DNA of 64,000 nt from Rhodomicrobium sp. Az07 (GTDB lineage: Bacteria > Pseudomonadota > Alphaproteobacteria > Rhizobiales > Rhodomicrobiaceae), in contig NZ_JAHFZG010000009.1 in assembly GCF_018619475.1 (NCBI RefSeq), positions 62,001 through 126,000 of the forward strand, read 5' to 3'. The notes below the pieces were generated by a model. The model ran no database searches. It saw only the letters and a list, made by a program, of their open reading frames with translations, and had not been told where the DNA came from. The position numbers and the translations under genes were made by a program. Every line of letters starts with the position of its first letter. Within the stretch, counting starts at the first letter, position 1. Below are positions 46,965-54,328 of the stretch, in pieces.

Positions 46965-48878
46965 CTAGATGGCGGCGGCGGGGCCTTCGGCAGCCAAACC
47001 CTTCGCTTTGAGTTCGGCTTCGGCCTTCGCGGCATCGAGGGCGGCCTGTTGGGCGGCGGCTTCGGCCTTCGCCGCGTCCGCGCCGGACTTCGCAGCGAGA
47101 CTTTGTGCGCGGGCAAGTTCGGCTTCGGCAAGCGCTTGCTGACGCGCCTGCGCGGCCTGAACCTCGGGCGGAGGCGTTTCGCCCGTGACCTGCGGCGGCA
47201 GCGTGCGCTTGAGGCGCGCCGCGATTTCGTCGGCGCCCGGCCAGTCCATGGTCTTCGCCACGAGATCGCCCGCGAGACCCGCCGCCTGCGGCACGGCGCG
47301 GATGAACTGAAGCATCGCATCGGCCGCCTCCGAGCGGCGCGTGGCGTAGGCCGGGCCGATCTTCACGCGCACATCGTAAACGCCTTGGCTGAGGTCGTTC
47401 AGCAGCATCGGCTTGCCGTCGACGCCCATAACGGCGGCGTTGATGCGCACGGGATCGTGGCTGTCGTCCTCGCGCATGATGCGAAGCGTCCGCTCGCTGT
47501 CGTAGATCTTCGGCACGAGGTCGATCAGCGCCTTGCCGAGATGATGCAGCGTCGCCATCAGATTGTCCTGATAGTGCAGCGCGGCATTGCCGCCTTGATT
47601 TTCACGCGCGCGAATGGCCACGCCCGAAATCTCGTTCGAACGCGCGCCAAGCGCGGCGTCGTAGATGCCGGTCGTCGCCTTCATCTCGTCGGCGGCGATG
47701 GCGCTTTCCTGGGTGAGGGCGGTCGGCACGTCCGGCGGGGGTTCGCGCATCGGGCGGCTGCCCGGCGCGTCCGGGTCGGGCTCATAGAGGAGATACGGCC
47801 GCGCGACGGTATTCTGCGTGTCCCACTGGCCCTTGAACTTGGCGATCATGGCGGGCGTGGCAAGGAACGGCGAACGCGGCGCGAGCGCGATGGCTTCGGC
47901 GGCCGCCGAGCGCCAGAAATTGTAAAGCTGCTGCGGGTCTCGCGCTGCGCGGATGAGGCCAGAGCGGACGGTTTTCGTCTCCAGCGCCGTTTCCGCGCCG
48001 ATCACCGGGAAAATCGGGATGTGCCGCCCAGCCCAGGCGTTTGGGCCTTCAAGCACCTCGCTACCCGAAAGGAGATAGCGTTCCACCTTGTGCGAGCGCA
48101 CCTTGCGTGTCGCCACGATGCCGAGGCGCGGCAGTTCCGCCGGGTCGACCTCGGTGATGTCCACCGTTTCGCCGCGTGCGAGCCGCGCGATGGTGCGTTC
48201 CACCGGGCGCTTCACCCAGTATTCGCACACACGCACCGCGTCGCGGCTCGCCCAGAACAGGCCGCTTTCGGCGCTGCCGTCGGCGGGCGTGTCGAAATCG
48301 GTCGCCGCCGCGTCGGGGTAGCGCGCCTCGAACTCCTTCTTCCCGATCATCTCGGACACGAGGCAATATTCGGCGTCCGCACGGCTCGGCTCGATGGCCG
48401 CCGGATCCCAGAACACCGAAAGCGGATGCTGGATGCGCCGGATCAGGATTTCCTGCTCGAAGGCGTTGTCGTCCACATAGTCGGTGGCGAGGCGGAAATG
48501 GCCGATGCCGCACGCGACCGCATAATAGACAGCATGCGCGAAGACATGCGTTGCGTTGGAGCGATACTGGATGTGCCGGAACAGGCCGGAATAGATCTCC
48601 GCCAGCGCTTCCGTCGCCGCGCCTCCCGCCGGGATCGCCTTGATCTGCGGCGGGTTCATGCGCACGCTGTTCGCCACCTGATGCACGAATTGCGGCAAGC
48701 GGTTGATGGTGAGACACGGGCGGCTCTGCGCCTCGCGCTGCTGGCGCACGGCGGCGGGCCACTGGTCGCCCGCGAGGAACTTCAGATCGGTGAACGCATC
48801 TTCGCGGTTCTCGCGATCCTGCAACCATGCGGCTTCGAGGCGCTCCCGCGCCTCCCGAACGATGTCGATTTGGAGCAA
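46965..48878 (-). CDS. Phage portal protein, P22 gp1 family
   Basis: 637 residues from TTG 48878, chosen because AAAGAGG lies five bases ahead and MLQIDIVREARERLEAAWLQDRENREDAF is the family start; the open frame runs further upstream without support. Conserved portal motifs: DLKFLAGDQWP, PCLTINRLPQFVHQVANSVRMNPPQIKAIP, YRSNATHVFAHAVYYAVACGIGHFRLATDY and HPLSVFWDPAA. The Ala/Glu/Lys-rich C-terminus (about 580-637) forms the coiled-coil barrel tail. It forms the DNA entry ring of the head. A second, degraded copy of its 5' end lies beyond vapBC at 49620-49693. Confidence 0.88.
   Translation of the reverse strand: MLQIDIVREARERLEAAWLQDRENREDAFTDLKFLAGDQWPAAVRQQREAQSRPCLTINRLPQFVHQVANSVRMNPPQIKAIPAGGAATEALAEIYSGLFRHIQYRSNATHVFAHAVYYAVACGIGHFRLATDYVDDNAFEQEILIRRIQHPLSVFWDPAAIEPSRADAEYCLVSEMIGKKEFEARYPDAAATDFDTPADGSAESGLFWASRDAVRVCEYWVKRPVERTIARLARGETVDITEVDPAELPRLGIVATRKVRSHKVERYLLSGSEVLEGPNAWAGRHIPIFPVIGAETALETKTVRSGLIRAARDPQQLYNFWRSAAAEAIALAPRSPFLATPAMIAKFKGQWDTQNTVARPYLLYEPDPDAPGSRPMREPPPDVPTALTQESAIAADEMKATTGIYDAALGARSNEISGVAIRARENQGGNAALHYQDNLMATLHHLGKALIDLVPKIYDSERTLRIMREDDSHDPVRINAAVMGVDGKPMLLNDLSQGVYDVRVKIGPAYATRRSEAADAMLQFIRAVPQAAGLAGDLVAKTMDWPGADEIAARLKRTLPPQVTGETPPPEVQAAQARQQALAEAELARAQSLAAKSGADAAKAEAAAQQAALDAAKAEAELKAKGLAAEGPAAAI
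48825..48865. repeat. Direct repeat copy A (portal 5' end, functional copy)
   Basis: These 41 bases are identical to 49640-49680. The copy lies within codons about 6-18 of the working portal gene. Weaker similarity continues on both sides, including the ribosome-binding region. The two copies are 815 bases apart and bracket vapBC. Confidence 0.9.
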
Positions 48879-48943
48879 GGGAACCTCTTTGGCGCTGCGG
48901 GGGCGCTTTCGGTCAACACTGTTGTGGACGGAAGCCGGGATGC

Positions 48944-48965
48944 GGCCTATGCTGCGGCATATGCC
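48944..48965 (+). promoter_or_regulatory. Inverted repeat, candidate VapBC operator
   Basis: GGCCTATGC-TGCG-GCATATGCC: nine-base arms with one mismatch and a spacer of four bases, directly ahead of the AAGGAG of the antitoxin gene. VapB-type AbrB-fold antitoxins usually bind such palindromes with VapC and repress their own operon. Function inferred from position and symmetry. Confidence 0.6.
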
Positions 48966-48977
48966 AAGGAGACAAAC

Positions 48978-49211
48978 GTGGGAATGGAACGTCATGTGAA
49001 ATTGTTCAAGAACGGGCGTAATCAGGCTGTCCGCATCCCGCGTGAGTTCGAACTGCCGGGGGAAGATGCCATCATGCGCAAAGAGGGCGACAAGCTGATC
49101 ATTGAGCCGGCAAGGAAGTTGTCCCTGCTCGAACTTCTCGACACGCTAGAGCCTTTGGACGAGGAGTTCCCGGAGATCGAAGATCTGCCTGCCGAGCCGG
49201 TCGACTTTTGA
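48978..49211 (+). CDS. vapB: Antitoxin VapB, AbrB/SpoVT fold
   Basis: 77 residues from GTG 48978 (AAGGAG six bases ahead); an ATG two codons later is the alternative. N-terminal DNA-binding swapped-hairpin domain: HVKLFKNGRNQAVRIPREFELPGEDAIMRKEGDKLIIEP. The C-terminal part (LLELLDTLEPLDEEFPEIEDLPAEPVDF) is acidic and is the part that blocks the toxin's active site. The stop codon directly abuts the toxin ATG. It lies on the opposite strand to the virion genes. Confidence 0.92.
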   Translation: MGMERHVKLFKNGRNQAVRIPREFELPGEDAIMRKEGDKLIIEPARKLSLLELLDTLEPLDEEFPEIEDLPAEPVDF

Positions 49212-49610
49212 ATGAGGTACTTGCTCGATACGAACATTATTTCAGACTTGGTTCGAAACCCGGCAGGAAATATCGCAAAGCGAATCCGCGATGTCGGGGA
49301 GGCAAATGTCTGCACGAGTATCATTGTGGCCTGCGAGTTGCGTTTCGGCGTCGCCAAGAGAAATGCCCCGCGCTTGACTCGGCAGTTGGAGGCGATCTTG
49401 CAAACTCTCGATATTCTGCCTTTCGAGTCTCCTGCGGATATAGCCTACGCGGATCTTCGAACCGGCCTCGAAAAAAGGGGCATCCCGATAAGCGCAAACG
49501 ACATGCTTATCGCCGCCCATGCCATCGCACTCGGATGCACGCTGGTGACGGCCAATGAACGCGAGTTTGCCCGCATCGACGGGCTTCAATTCGAAAACTG
49601 GCTGAAATGA
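49212..49610 (+). CDS. vapC: Toxin VapC, PIN-domain RNase
   Basis: 132 residues, normal length. PIN fold with the acidic metal-binding residues visible: Asp6 in YLLDTNIISDL, Glu42 in IVACELRFGVAKR and Asp97 in SANDMLIAAHAIALGCTLVTANEREFARIDGL. VapC toxins cut tRNA or rRNA to stop translation until VapB is renewed. The module lies between terL and the portal gene and is bracketed by the portal-derived direct repeats, so it is inserted cargo. Confidence 0.93.
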   Translation: MRYLLDTNIISDLVRNPAGNIAKRIRDVGEANVCTSIIVACELRFGVAKRNAPRLTRQLEAILQTLDILPFESPADIAYADLRTGLEKRGIPISANDMLIAAHAIALGCTLVTANEREFARIDGLQFENWLK

Positions 49611-49616
49611 TACCTT

Positions 49617-49693
49617 CATAGTTCCCGCGATCCCGTCAGCCATGCGGCTTCGAGGCGCTCCCGCGCCTCCCGAACGATGTTGATTTTAGGCAC
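49617..49693 (-). pseudogene. Degraded duplicate of the portal gene 5' end
   Basis: Read on the minus strand from GTG 49693 (AAGGGGCC just ahead) it encodes MPKINIVREARERLEAAWLTGSREL and then stops at a TGA. The first 19 residues match the portal start MLQIDIVREARERLEAAWL. One extra base after the Leu shifts the frame, while DNA similarity to the true portal (GGATCGCG-GAAC-GAAG) continues for about 20 bases. It is the displaced original, or a relative, of the portal start. Confidence 0.8.
49640..49680. repeat. Direct repeat copy B (portal 5' remnant)
   Basis: The second copy of the 41-base repeat, identical to 48825-48865 and in the same orientation. It is part of the truncated portal remnant. 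Confidence 0.9.
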
Positions 49694-49846
49694 GGGAGGC
49701 CCCTTGTTAGCGGGAGGCAACGGGAAGTCTGCTGTGAGTGACTAATGGCCACAGCAAGAGGTTGTGCATAAATTTCTATTTTAGGTTGAGTTAAGTGTGC
49801 TTGATCTGTATCAACGATAAGCGGGCTAAGAAAAAGGCAACAACTG

Positions 49847-50489
49847 ATGATATGGGTGCTTTTCATATTTTTGGGATTGATTTTTTTTCGGCTTTTTGGC
49901 GGCCAATGGGCAGGCAAAGCTGCGTGAAAAACAACTTGGCACTCTCGCTTCTGTGCCGAATTTCAAGCCTGATGTTCAATATGCTTCCCCAGACGGATCC
50001 ACCGTTCTTGGATTCGATATTACAACTGAGCAGTTTATTATAGCGGGATGGAATCGCCCGTTACAGCTGTTCCGCTTTGCGGACTTAGTGGACGTCGCTA
50101 TTGAGAAGGATGGAACCTTAATTCAGAAGACGAATAGAGGGAGCCAAGTCTTCGGGGCAACAGCAGGTGCACTCCTTCTTGGGCCGGTTGGTCTTGTTAT
50201 GGGCGGAGTGACTGGCTCAAAACGATCCGAGGAGCGGATTAGAAAACTGTCACTAAAGATTTATGTAAATGATTTGGGGCAGCCACTTCATGAAATTGTA
50301 TTTTTTAGCCACCCTTCTGGCGTTGATCCAAACAGCTTCTTGTTAGCACCTTCCTATCGTCAAGCAGAGGAGTGGTTTGGACGTTTTCGTAACGTTCAAC
50401 TGCATAACCAAGGACTCCTTGGTGCTAAAGAAGCCATCAGCTTACCGGTAAAGTCAACTGACTTAAGTCTTTCCGTCAACGGCGAGTAG
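49847..50489 (+). CDS. Hypothetical cargo protein, frame broken at a T8 run
   Basis: Unrecognised protein in an AT-rich insert unlike its neighbours. Frame 1 begins at ATG 49847 (AAGG nine bases ahead) and encodes a membrane helix (MIWVLFIFLGLIFF), but stops after 26 codons. The main frame (198 codons from TTG 49896 to 50489) encodes NGQAKLREKQLGTLASVP, a beta-rich body and a Gly-rich hydrophobic hairpin (FGATAGALLLGPVGLVMGGVTG). Deleting one T from the run at 49881-49888 fuses the two into one membrane-anchored protein of 213 residues. It is a moron-type gene between terL and portal on the opposite strand. Confidence 0.65.
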
Positions 50490-50500
50490 GCAAGCCCATT

Positions 50501-51898
50501 TCAAAGGAGCCAGCCACCCAAGCCGCCACTCACCTCACCTTGCCACTCCACATCATGCTGCGGCTTCATCATGCGCGGGAACAAGTCGGCGAGCGCCCAC
50601 ACGAGCGCATCGACGCGGTCGGCCGCGCCGTCCCCCTCGATGCCGAACGGCGTGAACTGCACCATCTGATCTTCGAGCGTCGGGAACGCGCCCACATGGC
50701 TCACGCGGCCCTGCGCATACAGCGCGGCGATCGGCTCCGCGCGCACGGTCTTGCCACGGGTCGCGCGAACCGCCCGGATCGGCAGCCCGCCACGCACCGC
50801 GCGCAGCACCGTTTCCACCATCGCGCCGCCCTGGTTTATCTCGACCACCACGGCGTCTGCTTCGTACCTGTCGAAGCCCGCGACGGCTTTTTGAGCCCAG
50901 CCCATTGGCCCTTGTCGGTTGGAGAGATCGTCAAGGACGTAGCCGCGACCGTCTTCGCCGAGGCCACAGACGACAATCCCAGTTTCTGAAGTCTTATCAC
51001 CCGCCCCGCTTGGGCGCGCCGCGGGGTCGATCCCCACCACAACACGGTCAAACCGGGGAAGCGGAGTTCCCCGAGCAATGCGGTGCTGATCCAGCATAAA
51101 TCGCGTCCAAAGAGCGCCAGCAACGTCGTCCAAGAGTTCTGCATTGATTTCCTGCCTCCCGAGTCTTGTGCCTTCGTAACTTCTAACAATCGTATTAAAG
51201 TAATTTTGCGCCAGATTAGCGCGATTGTCATACGTGCTGCCGCGCGTCAAGACGACGCCATGACCCTCCTTGGCGAGGAATTCGCGAATAATCGCAATGG
51301 GGCGTGGCGTCGTGGTCACAATCTGGCGCGGATCGTCGCCGAGCCGGAGACCGAACTGCAACATGTCCCACGTTTCGCGTGCATAACGCCACTTCGCGAG
51401 TTCGTCGCACCACGCTGCGTCATGCTGCGGGCCGCGCAACTGATCCGGCTCGGTCGCATTGTAGAGCATCGCAATCGCGCCGTTCGGCCAGGTGAGGCGA
51501 CGCTTCGACGGCTCGAACTTCGGACGAAAGCCGCGCGGATGGATGGCGAGAAGGCCGCTCGGCCCCTCCACGATCACGTCACGCGCATCCGCAGCCGTCT
51601 CCGCCACGAGCGCGAAACGTGAATAGCGCCCGGCCGCGAGCGGCGTCGGCCCGCAGATGCACGCGCGCACCCACTCGGCGCCCGTGCGCGTCTTGCCCGC
51701 GCCGCGTCCCGCCAGGATCAGCCACGTGTGCCAGTCGCCCGGCGGTTCGCGCTGTTCGGATCTGGCCCAGAAGGCCCAATCAAACCTGAGGCTTTTCAGT
51801 TCCCTTTGCGTCAGTTGCGAGAGGAAGTCCGACCTCCGCTCCGGTGTCAGCGATGCGAGAAAGCTTGCGCTCCATTTCCTCGCGGAGTTGCTCGGCAT
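50501..51898 (-). CDS. terL: Terminase large subunit
   Basis: 465 residues. N-terminal ATPase with Walker A LILAGRGAGKTRTGAEW (about residues 60-76) and the Walker B/adenine region DAAWCDELAKW; C-terminal RNase H-like nuclease with VVGIDPAARPSG and DRVDALVWALADL acidic residues. The N-terminal style (SLTPERRSDFLSQL...PPGDWHTWLILAGRGAGKT) is that of terminases of gene transfer agents and related alphaproteobacterial phages. It packages DNA into the prohead. Its first 119 bases overlap the small-subunit gene in another frame. Confidence 0.92.
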   Translation of the reverse strand: MPSNSARKWSASFLASLTPERRSDFLSQLTQRELKSLRFDWAFWARSEQREPPGDWHTWLILAGRGAGKTRTGAEWVRACICGPTPLAAGRYSRFALVAETAADARDVIVEGPSGLLAIHPRGFRPKFEPSKRRLTWPNGAIAMLYNATEPDQLRGPQHDAAWCDELAKWRYARETWDMLQFGLRLGDDPRQIVTTTPRPIAIIREFLAKEGHGVVLTRGSTYDNRANLAQNYFNTIVRSYEGTRLGRQEINAELLDDVAGALWTRFMLDQHRIARGTPLPRFDRVVVGIDPAARPSGAGDKTSETGIVVCGLGEDGRGYVLDDLSNRQGPMGWAQKAVAGFDRYEADAVVVEINQGGAMVETVLRAVRGGLPIRAVRATRGKTVRAEPIAALYAQGRVSHVGAFPTLEDQMVQFTPFGIEGDGAADRVDALVWALADLFPRMMKPQHDVEWQGEVSGGLGGWLL

Positions 51899-52265
51899 TC
51901 ACGCTGTCCTCCGGGTTTTCCTCGCGCGCTGGCGGAAGCTTGTCGCGGAAGCGCTTGCGGAAACGGTTGCGCATCTGAAGCGCCCAACCCCCGGCATTCC
52001 ACGTGCGCATGAACTGGCCTTTGCGCCCGGCGGCGAGCCACCATGCGTATTCGAGTTCCTTGGCTCGGATCATTGCATCGTGAAACTCGTGATGTGCCTT
52101 GGTCCAGGCGGTGAGCGTCTTCACACTGACATGGAGCGCGGCGGCGATTTCGGCCTTGCAGCAACCCTCGGCGGCGAGTTCCAGCACGCGATCGCAGTAG
52201 GCCGCGTTGTAAAGCGTCGGACGTCCGCGACCTCGCGGTCGCAAGACTTCGAGATCGGTGCCCAT
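51780..52265 (-). CDS. terS: Terminase small subunit
   Basis: 161 residues from ATG 52265 (GAGG four bases ahead); an ATG at 52343 has no Shine-Dalgarno. Helix-turn-helix at about residues 24-55 (ELAAEGCCKAEIAAALHVSVKTLTAWTKAH), then HDAMIRAKELEYAWWLAAGRKGQF and an Arg-rich tail. It recognises DNA for packaging and passes it to TerL. First gene of the virion module in transcription order; a GGAACG-N10-CGTTCC inverted repeat lies 54-75 bases upstream. Confidence 0.83.
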   Translation of the reverse strand: MGTDLEVLRPRGRGRPTLYNAAYCDRVLELAAEGCCKAEIAAALHVSVKTLTAWTKAHHEFHDAMIRAKELEYAWWLAAGRKGQFMRTWNAGGWALQMRNRFRKRFRDKLPPAREENPEDSVNAEQLREEMERKLSRIADTGAEVGLPLATDAKGTEKPQV

Positions 52266-52484
52266 AGGACCTCGTAAGAGATGACGGGAATTTTTCAGAG
52301 AAGTGGCAGACTTGTCTGGAACGGCGGACTTCAGCGTTCCCATTTGCGCTTGGCATCATCTGCAAGCGTTCTGCGACTATATGAATTGATAGTGGAAGTC
52401 ACCGTCGCGGGACAAGATCCCAACCGGACCCCACCCCGCGCTTCTCAATTCGTGCCTAACAAATGCTGAAGAGGCTATCCGCCG

Positions 52485-54110
52485 TCAGAAGATCGAGACG
52501 AAAGCCCAGAACAGGCTCGCCGCCAGCAGGATCGACATCGGCAACGTCAGCACCCACGCCATCAGCAGATTGCGGATCGTGGACCACTGGAGCCCCGACC
52601 GGTTCGCCGCCATGGTGCCGGCCACGCCGGACGACAGCACATGCGTCGTCGAGACCGGCAGACCGTAGCGATCCGCCGCGAAGATCGTCGCCATAGCCAC
52701 GATTTCCGCGCTGGCACCTTGCGCATAAGTGAGATGCTGTTTGCCGATCTTTTCGCCGACGGTGACGACGATGCGCTTCCAGCCGATCATCGTGCCAAGG
52801 CCCAGCGCGATGGCCACCGATATTTTCACCCACAGCGGGATGAAGCGCGTGGCCTCGTCCACCAGCGACTTGTACTCCTGAAGGAGCCGCGTTTGCTCGG
52901 CGGTGAGCGCGAGCGACTTGTCCTTCAGGACGAACCGAAGCGCTTCCGAAGCGAGATACATGTCGTTTCGCACGTTCGCCACCGCGGTGCCGGGCACGGC
53001 GGCAACGGACCCATACTCCTGCACCTGATTGGCGATGAGCGTGATGAGTTCGCCTACTGCCGGCAAGGTGTTTTGATCGATTTGATGCAGCGAAATCGCC
53101 GTGGAGATGAGCGGACGCGGATCGCCACCGATCTGCCGGTTCTGCGTCTTTTCACTGATGATCGCAGCGACGTGGCGCGAAGTCTGGATGAACTCTTGGG
53201 CAAGATCGGGACTCGGCGCCTTGTTGAGGGCGTAGGCGGTGGGCACGGTGCCGATCAGGATAAGCATGATCAGGCCCATGCCCTTCTGGCCATCGTTGGA
53301 GCCGTGCGCGAACGACACGCCGGTGCAGGTGAGGATCAGAAGCCCGCGTATCCACACCGGCGGCGGCTCCTTGCCTTTCGGCTCCTGATAAAGCGCGGGA
53401 TTTCGGATCATGGCCTTGGCCGAGAGAAGCAGCAGCCCCGCCGCAACGAATCCGACGACCGGCGAGAGCAGCAACGCGTAGCCGATTTCGGTCGCCTTCG
53501 ACCAGTCGACGCCGGACGTGCCGTCCTGGCCATGCAATATCGCGTTCGCGACACCGACGCCGATGATAGAGCCGATCAGCGTATGCGACGAGGAAGACGG
53601 CAGGCCGAAATACCACGTGCTCAAATTCCAGATGATGGCCGCTATGAGGAGCGCGAACACCATGGCGAAGCCCGCCTCTGAGCCGACTTGCAGGATCAAT
53701 TCGACGGGCAGGAGCGACACGATGCCGAACGCCACGGCGCCGCTCGAAAAGAGAACGCCGAGAAAGTTGAAGAAACCGGACCAGACGACGGCGAATTGCG
53801 CCGGCAACGAATGCGTGTAGATCACGGTCGCTACCGCATTCGCCGTGTCGTGAAAGCCGTTCACGAACTCGAAGCCGAGCGCGATCAGCAGCGCCACGCC
53901 GAGCAGCATGAACGGAAGATAGGTTTCGACCTGAACGCCCGCGTTTTCGACATCCGAATAGATGCTGAACGCCGTGTAGAGAAGGCCGCCCGCCAGCAGC
54001 AGCGAAAAAATGATGCCCGCACCCGGCCCCGAGTTGACATCCAGATCGGGCTTCGGCGATCCGGCCTTTTGCGGCTCGGTCTGCGGTAACGGTACGGCAA
54101 TATCGGACAT
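52485..54110 (-). CDS. PiT family inorganic phosphate transporter
   Basis: 541 residues, about 12 helices. The two PiT signature repeats are present: FEFVNGFHDTANAVATVIYT (about 78-97) and, near the C-terminus, EIVAMATIFAADRYGLPVSTTHVLSSGVAGTMAANRSGLQW; the middle has SSSSHTLIGSIIG and SFAHGSNDGQKGMGL. A hydrophilic loop of about 140 residues lies between the halves. It takes up phosphate with protons or as metal-phosphate at the inner membrane. Not coupled to PhoU-like genes here. Confidence 0.93.
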   Translation of the reverse strand: MSDIAVPLPQTEPQKAGSPKPDLDVNSGPGAGIIFSLLLAGGLLYTAFSIYSDVENAGVQVETYLPFMLLGVALLIALGFEFVNGFHDTANAVATVIYTHSLPAQFAVVWSGFFNFLGVLFSSGAVAFGIVSLLPVELILQVGSEAGFAMVFALLIAAIIWNLSTWYFGLPSSSSHTLIGSIIGVGVANAILHGQDGTSGVDWSKATEIGYALLLSPVVGFVAAGLLLLSAKAMIRNPALYQEPKGKEPPPVWIRGLLILTCTGVSFAHGSNDGQKGMGLIMLILIGTVPTAYALNKAPSPDLAQEFIQTSRHVAAIISEKTQNRQIGGDPRPLISTAISLHQIDQNTLPAVGELITLIANQVQEYGSVAAVPGTAVANVRNDMYLASEALRFVLKDKSLALTAEQTRLLQEYKSLVDEATRFIPLWVKISVAIALGLGTMIGWKRIVVTVGEKIGKQHLTYAQGASAEIVAMATIFAADRYGLPVSTTHVLSSGVAGTMAANRSGLQWSTIRNLLMAWVLTLPMSILLAASLFWAFVSIF

Positions 54111-54328
54111 CTGGACATGGCTCCCGGACAGGATTTAAGCGAAGTCTCCGGTGGCCCTGTGACACTTGGATGAAACGGGGATGCTAGTTTAGGTTGTGGT
54201 TAATCCATGACTTCGCGCGCACCGGCTTGCGCCTCCCCCTTGCCAAATCGGTCGCGGCTTGCAACCTTCCCCCCTCGCATCCGGTTGGGATTCGCGGCGC
54301 TTCGTCGGCGCGGCGGAAGGGGAGAAGG

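Noticed and set aside
46914-48977. Upstream part of the plus-strand frame that ends with vapB
   Set aside because: Antisense to the portal gene; the antitoxin starts at GTG 48978 behind its own AAGGAG.
23700-52480. Prophage attachment sites or a tRNA target
   Set aside because: I found no tRNA T-loop sequence and no matching repeat at the two ends of the phage modules. Reading by eye can miss short att cores.
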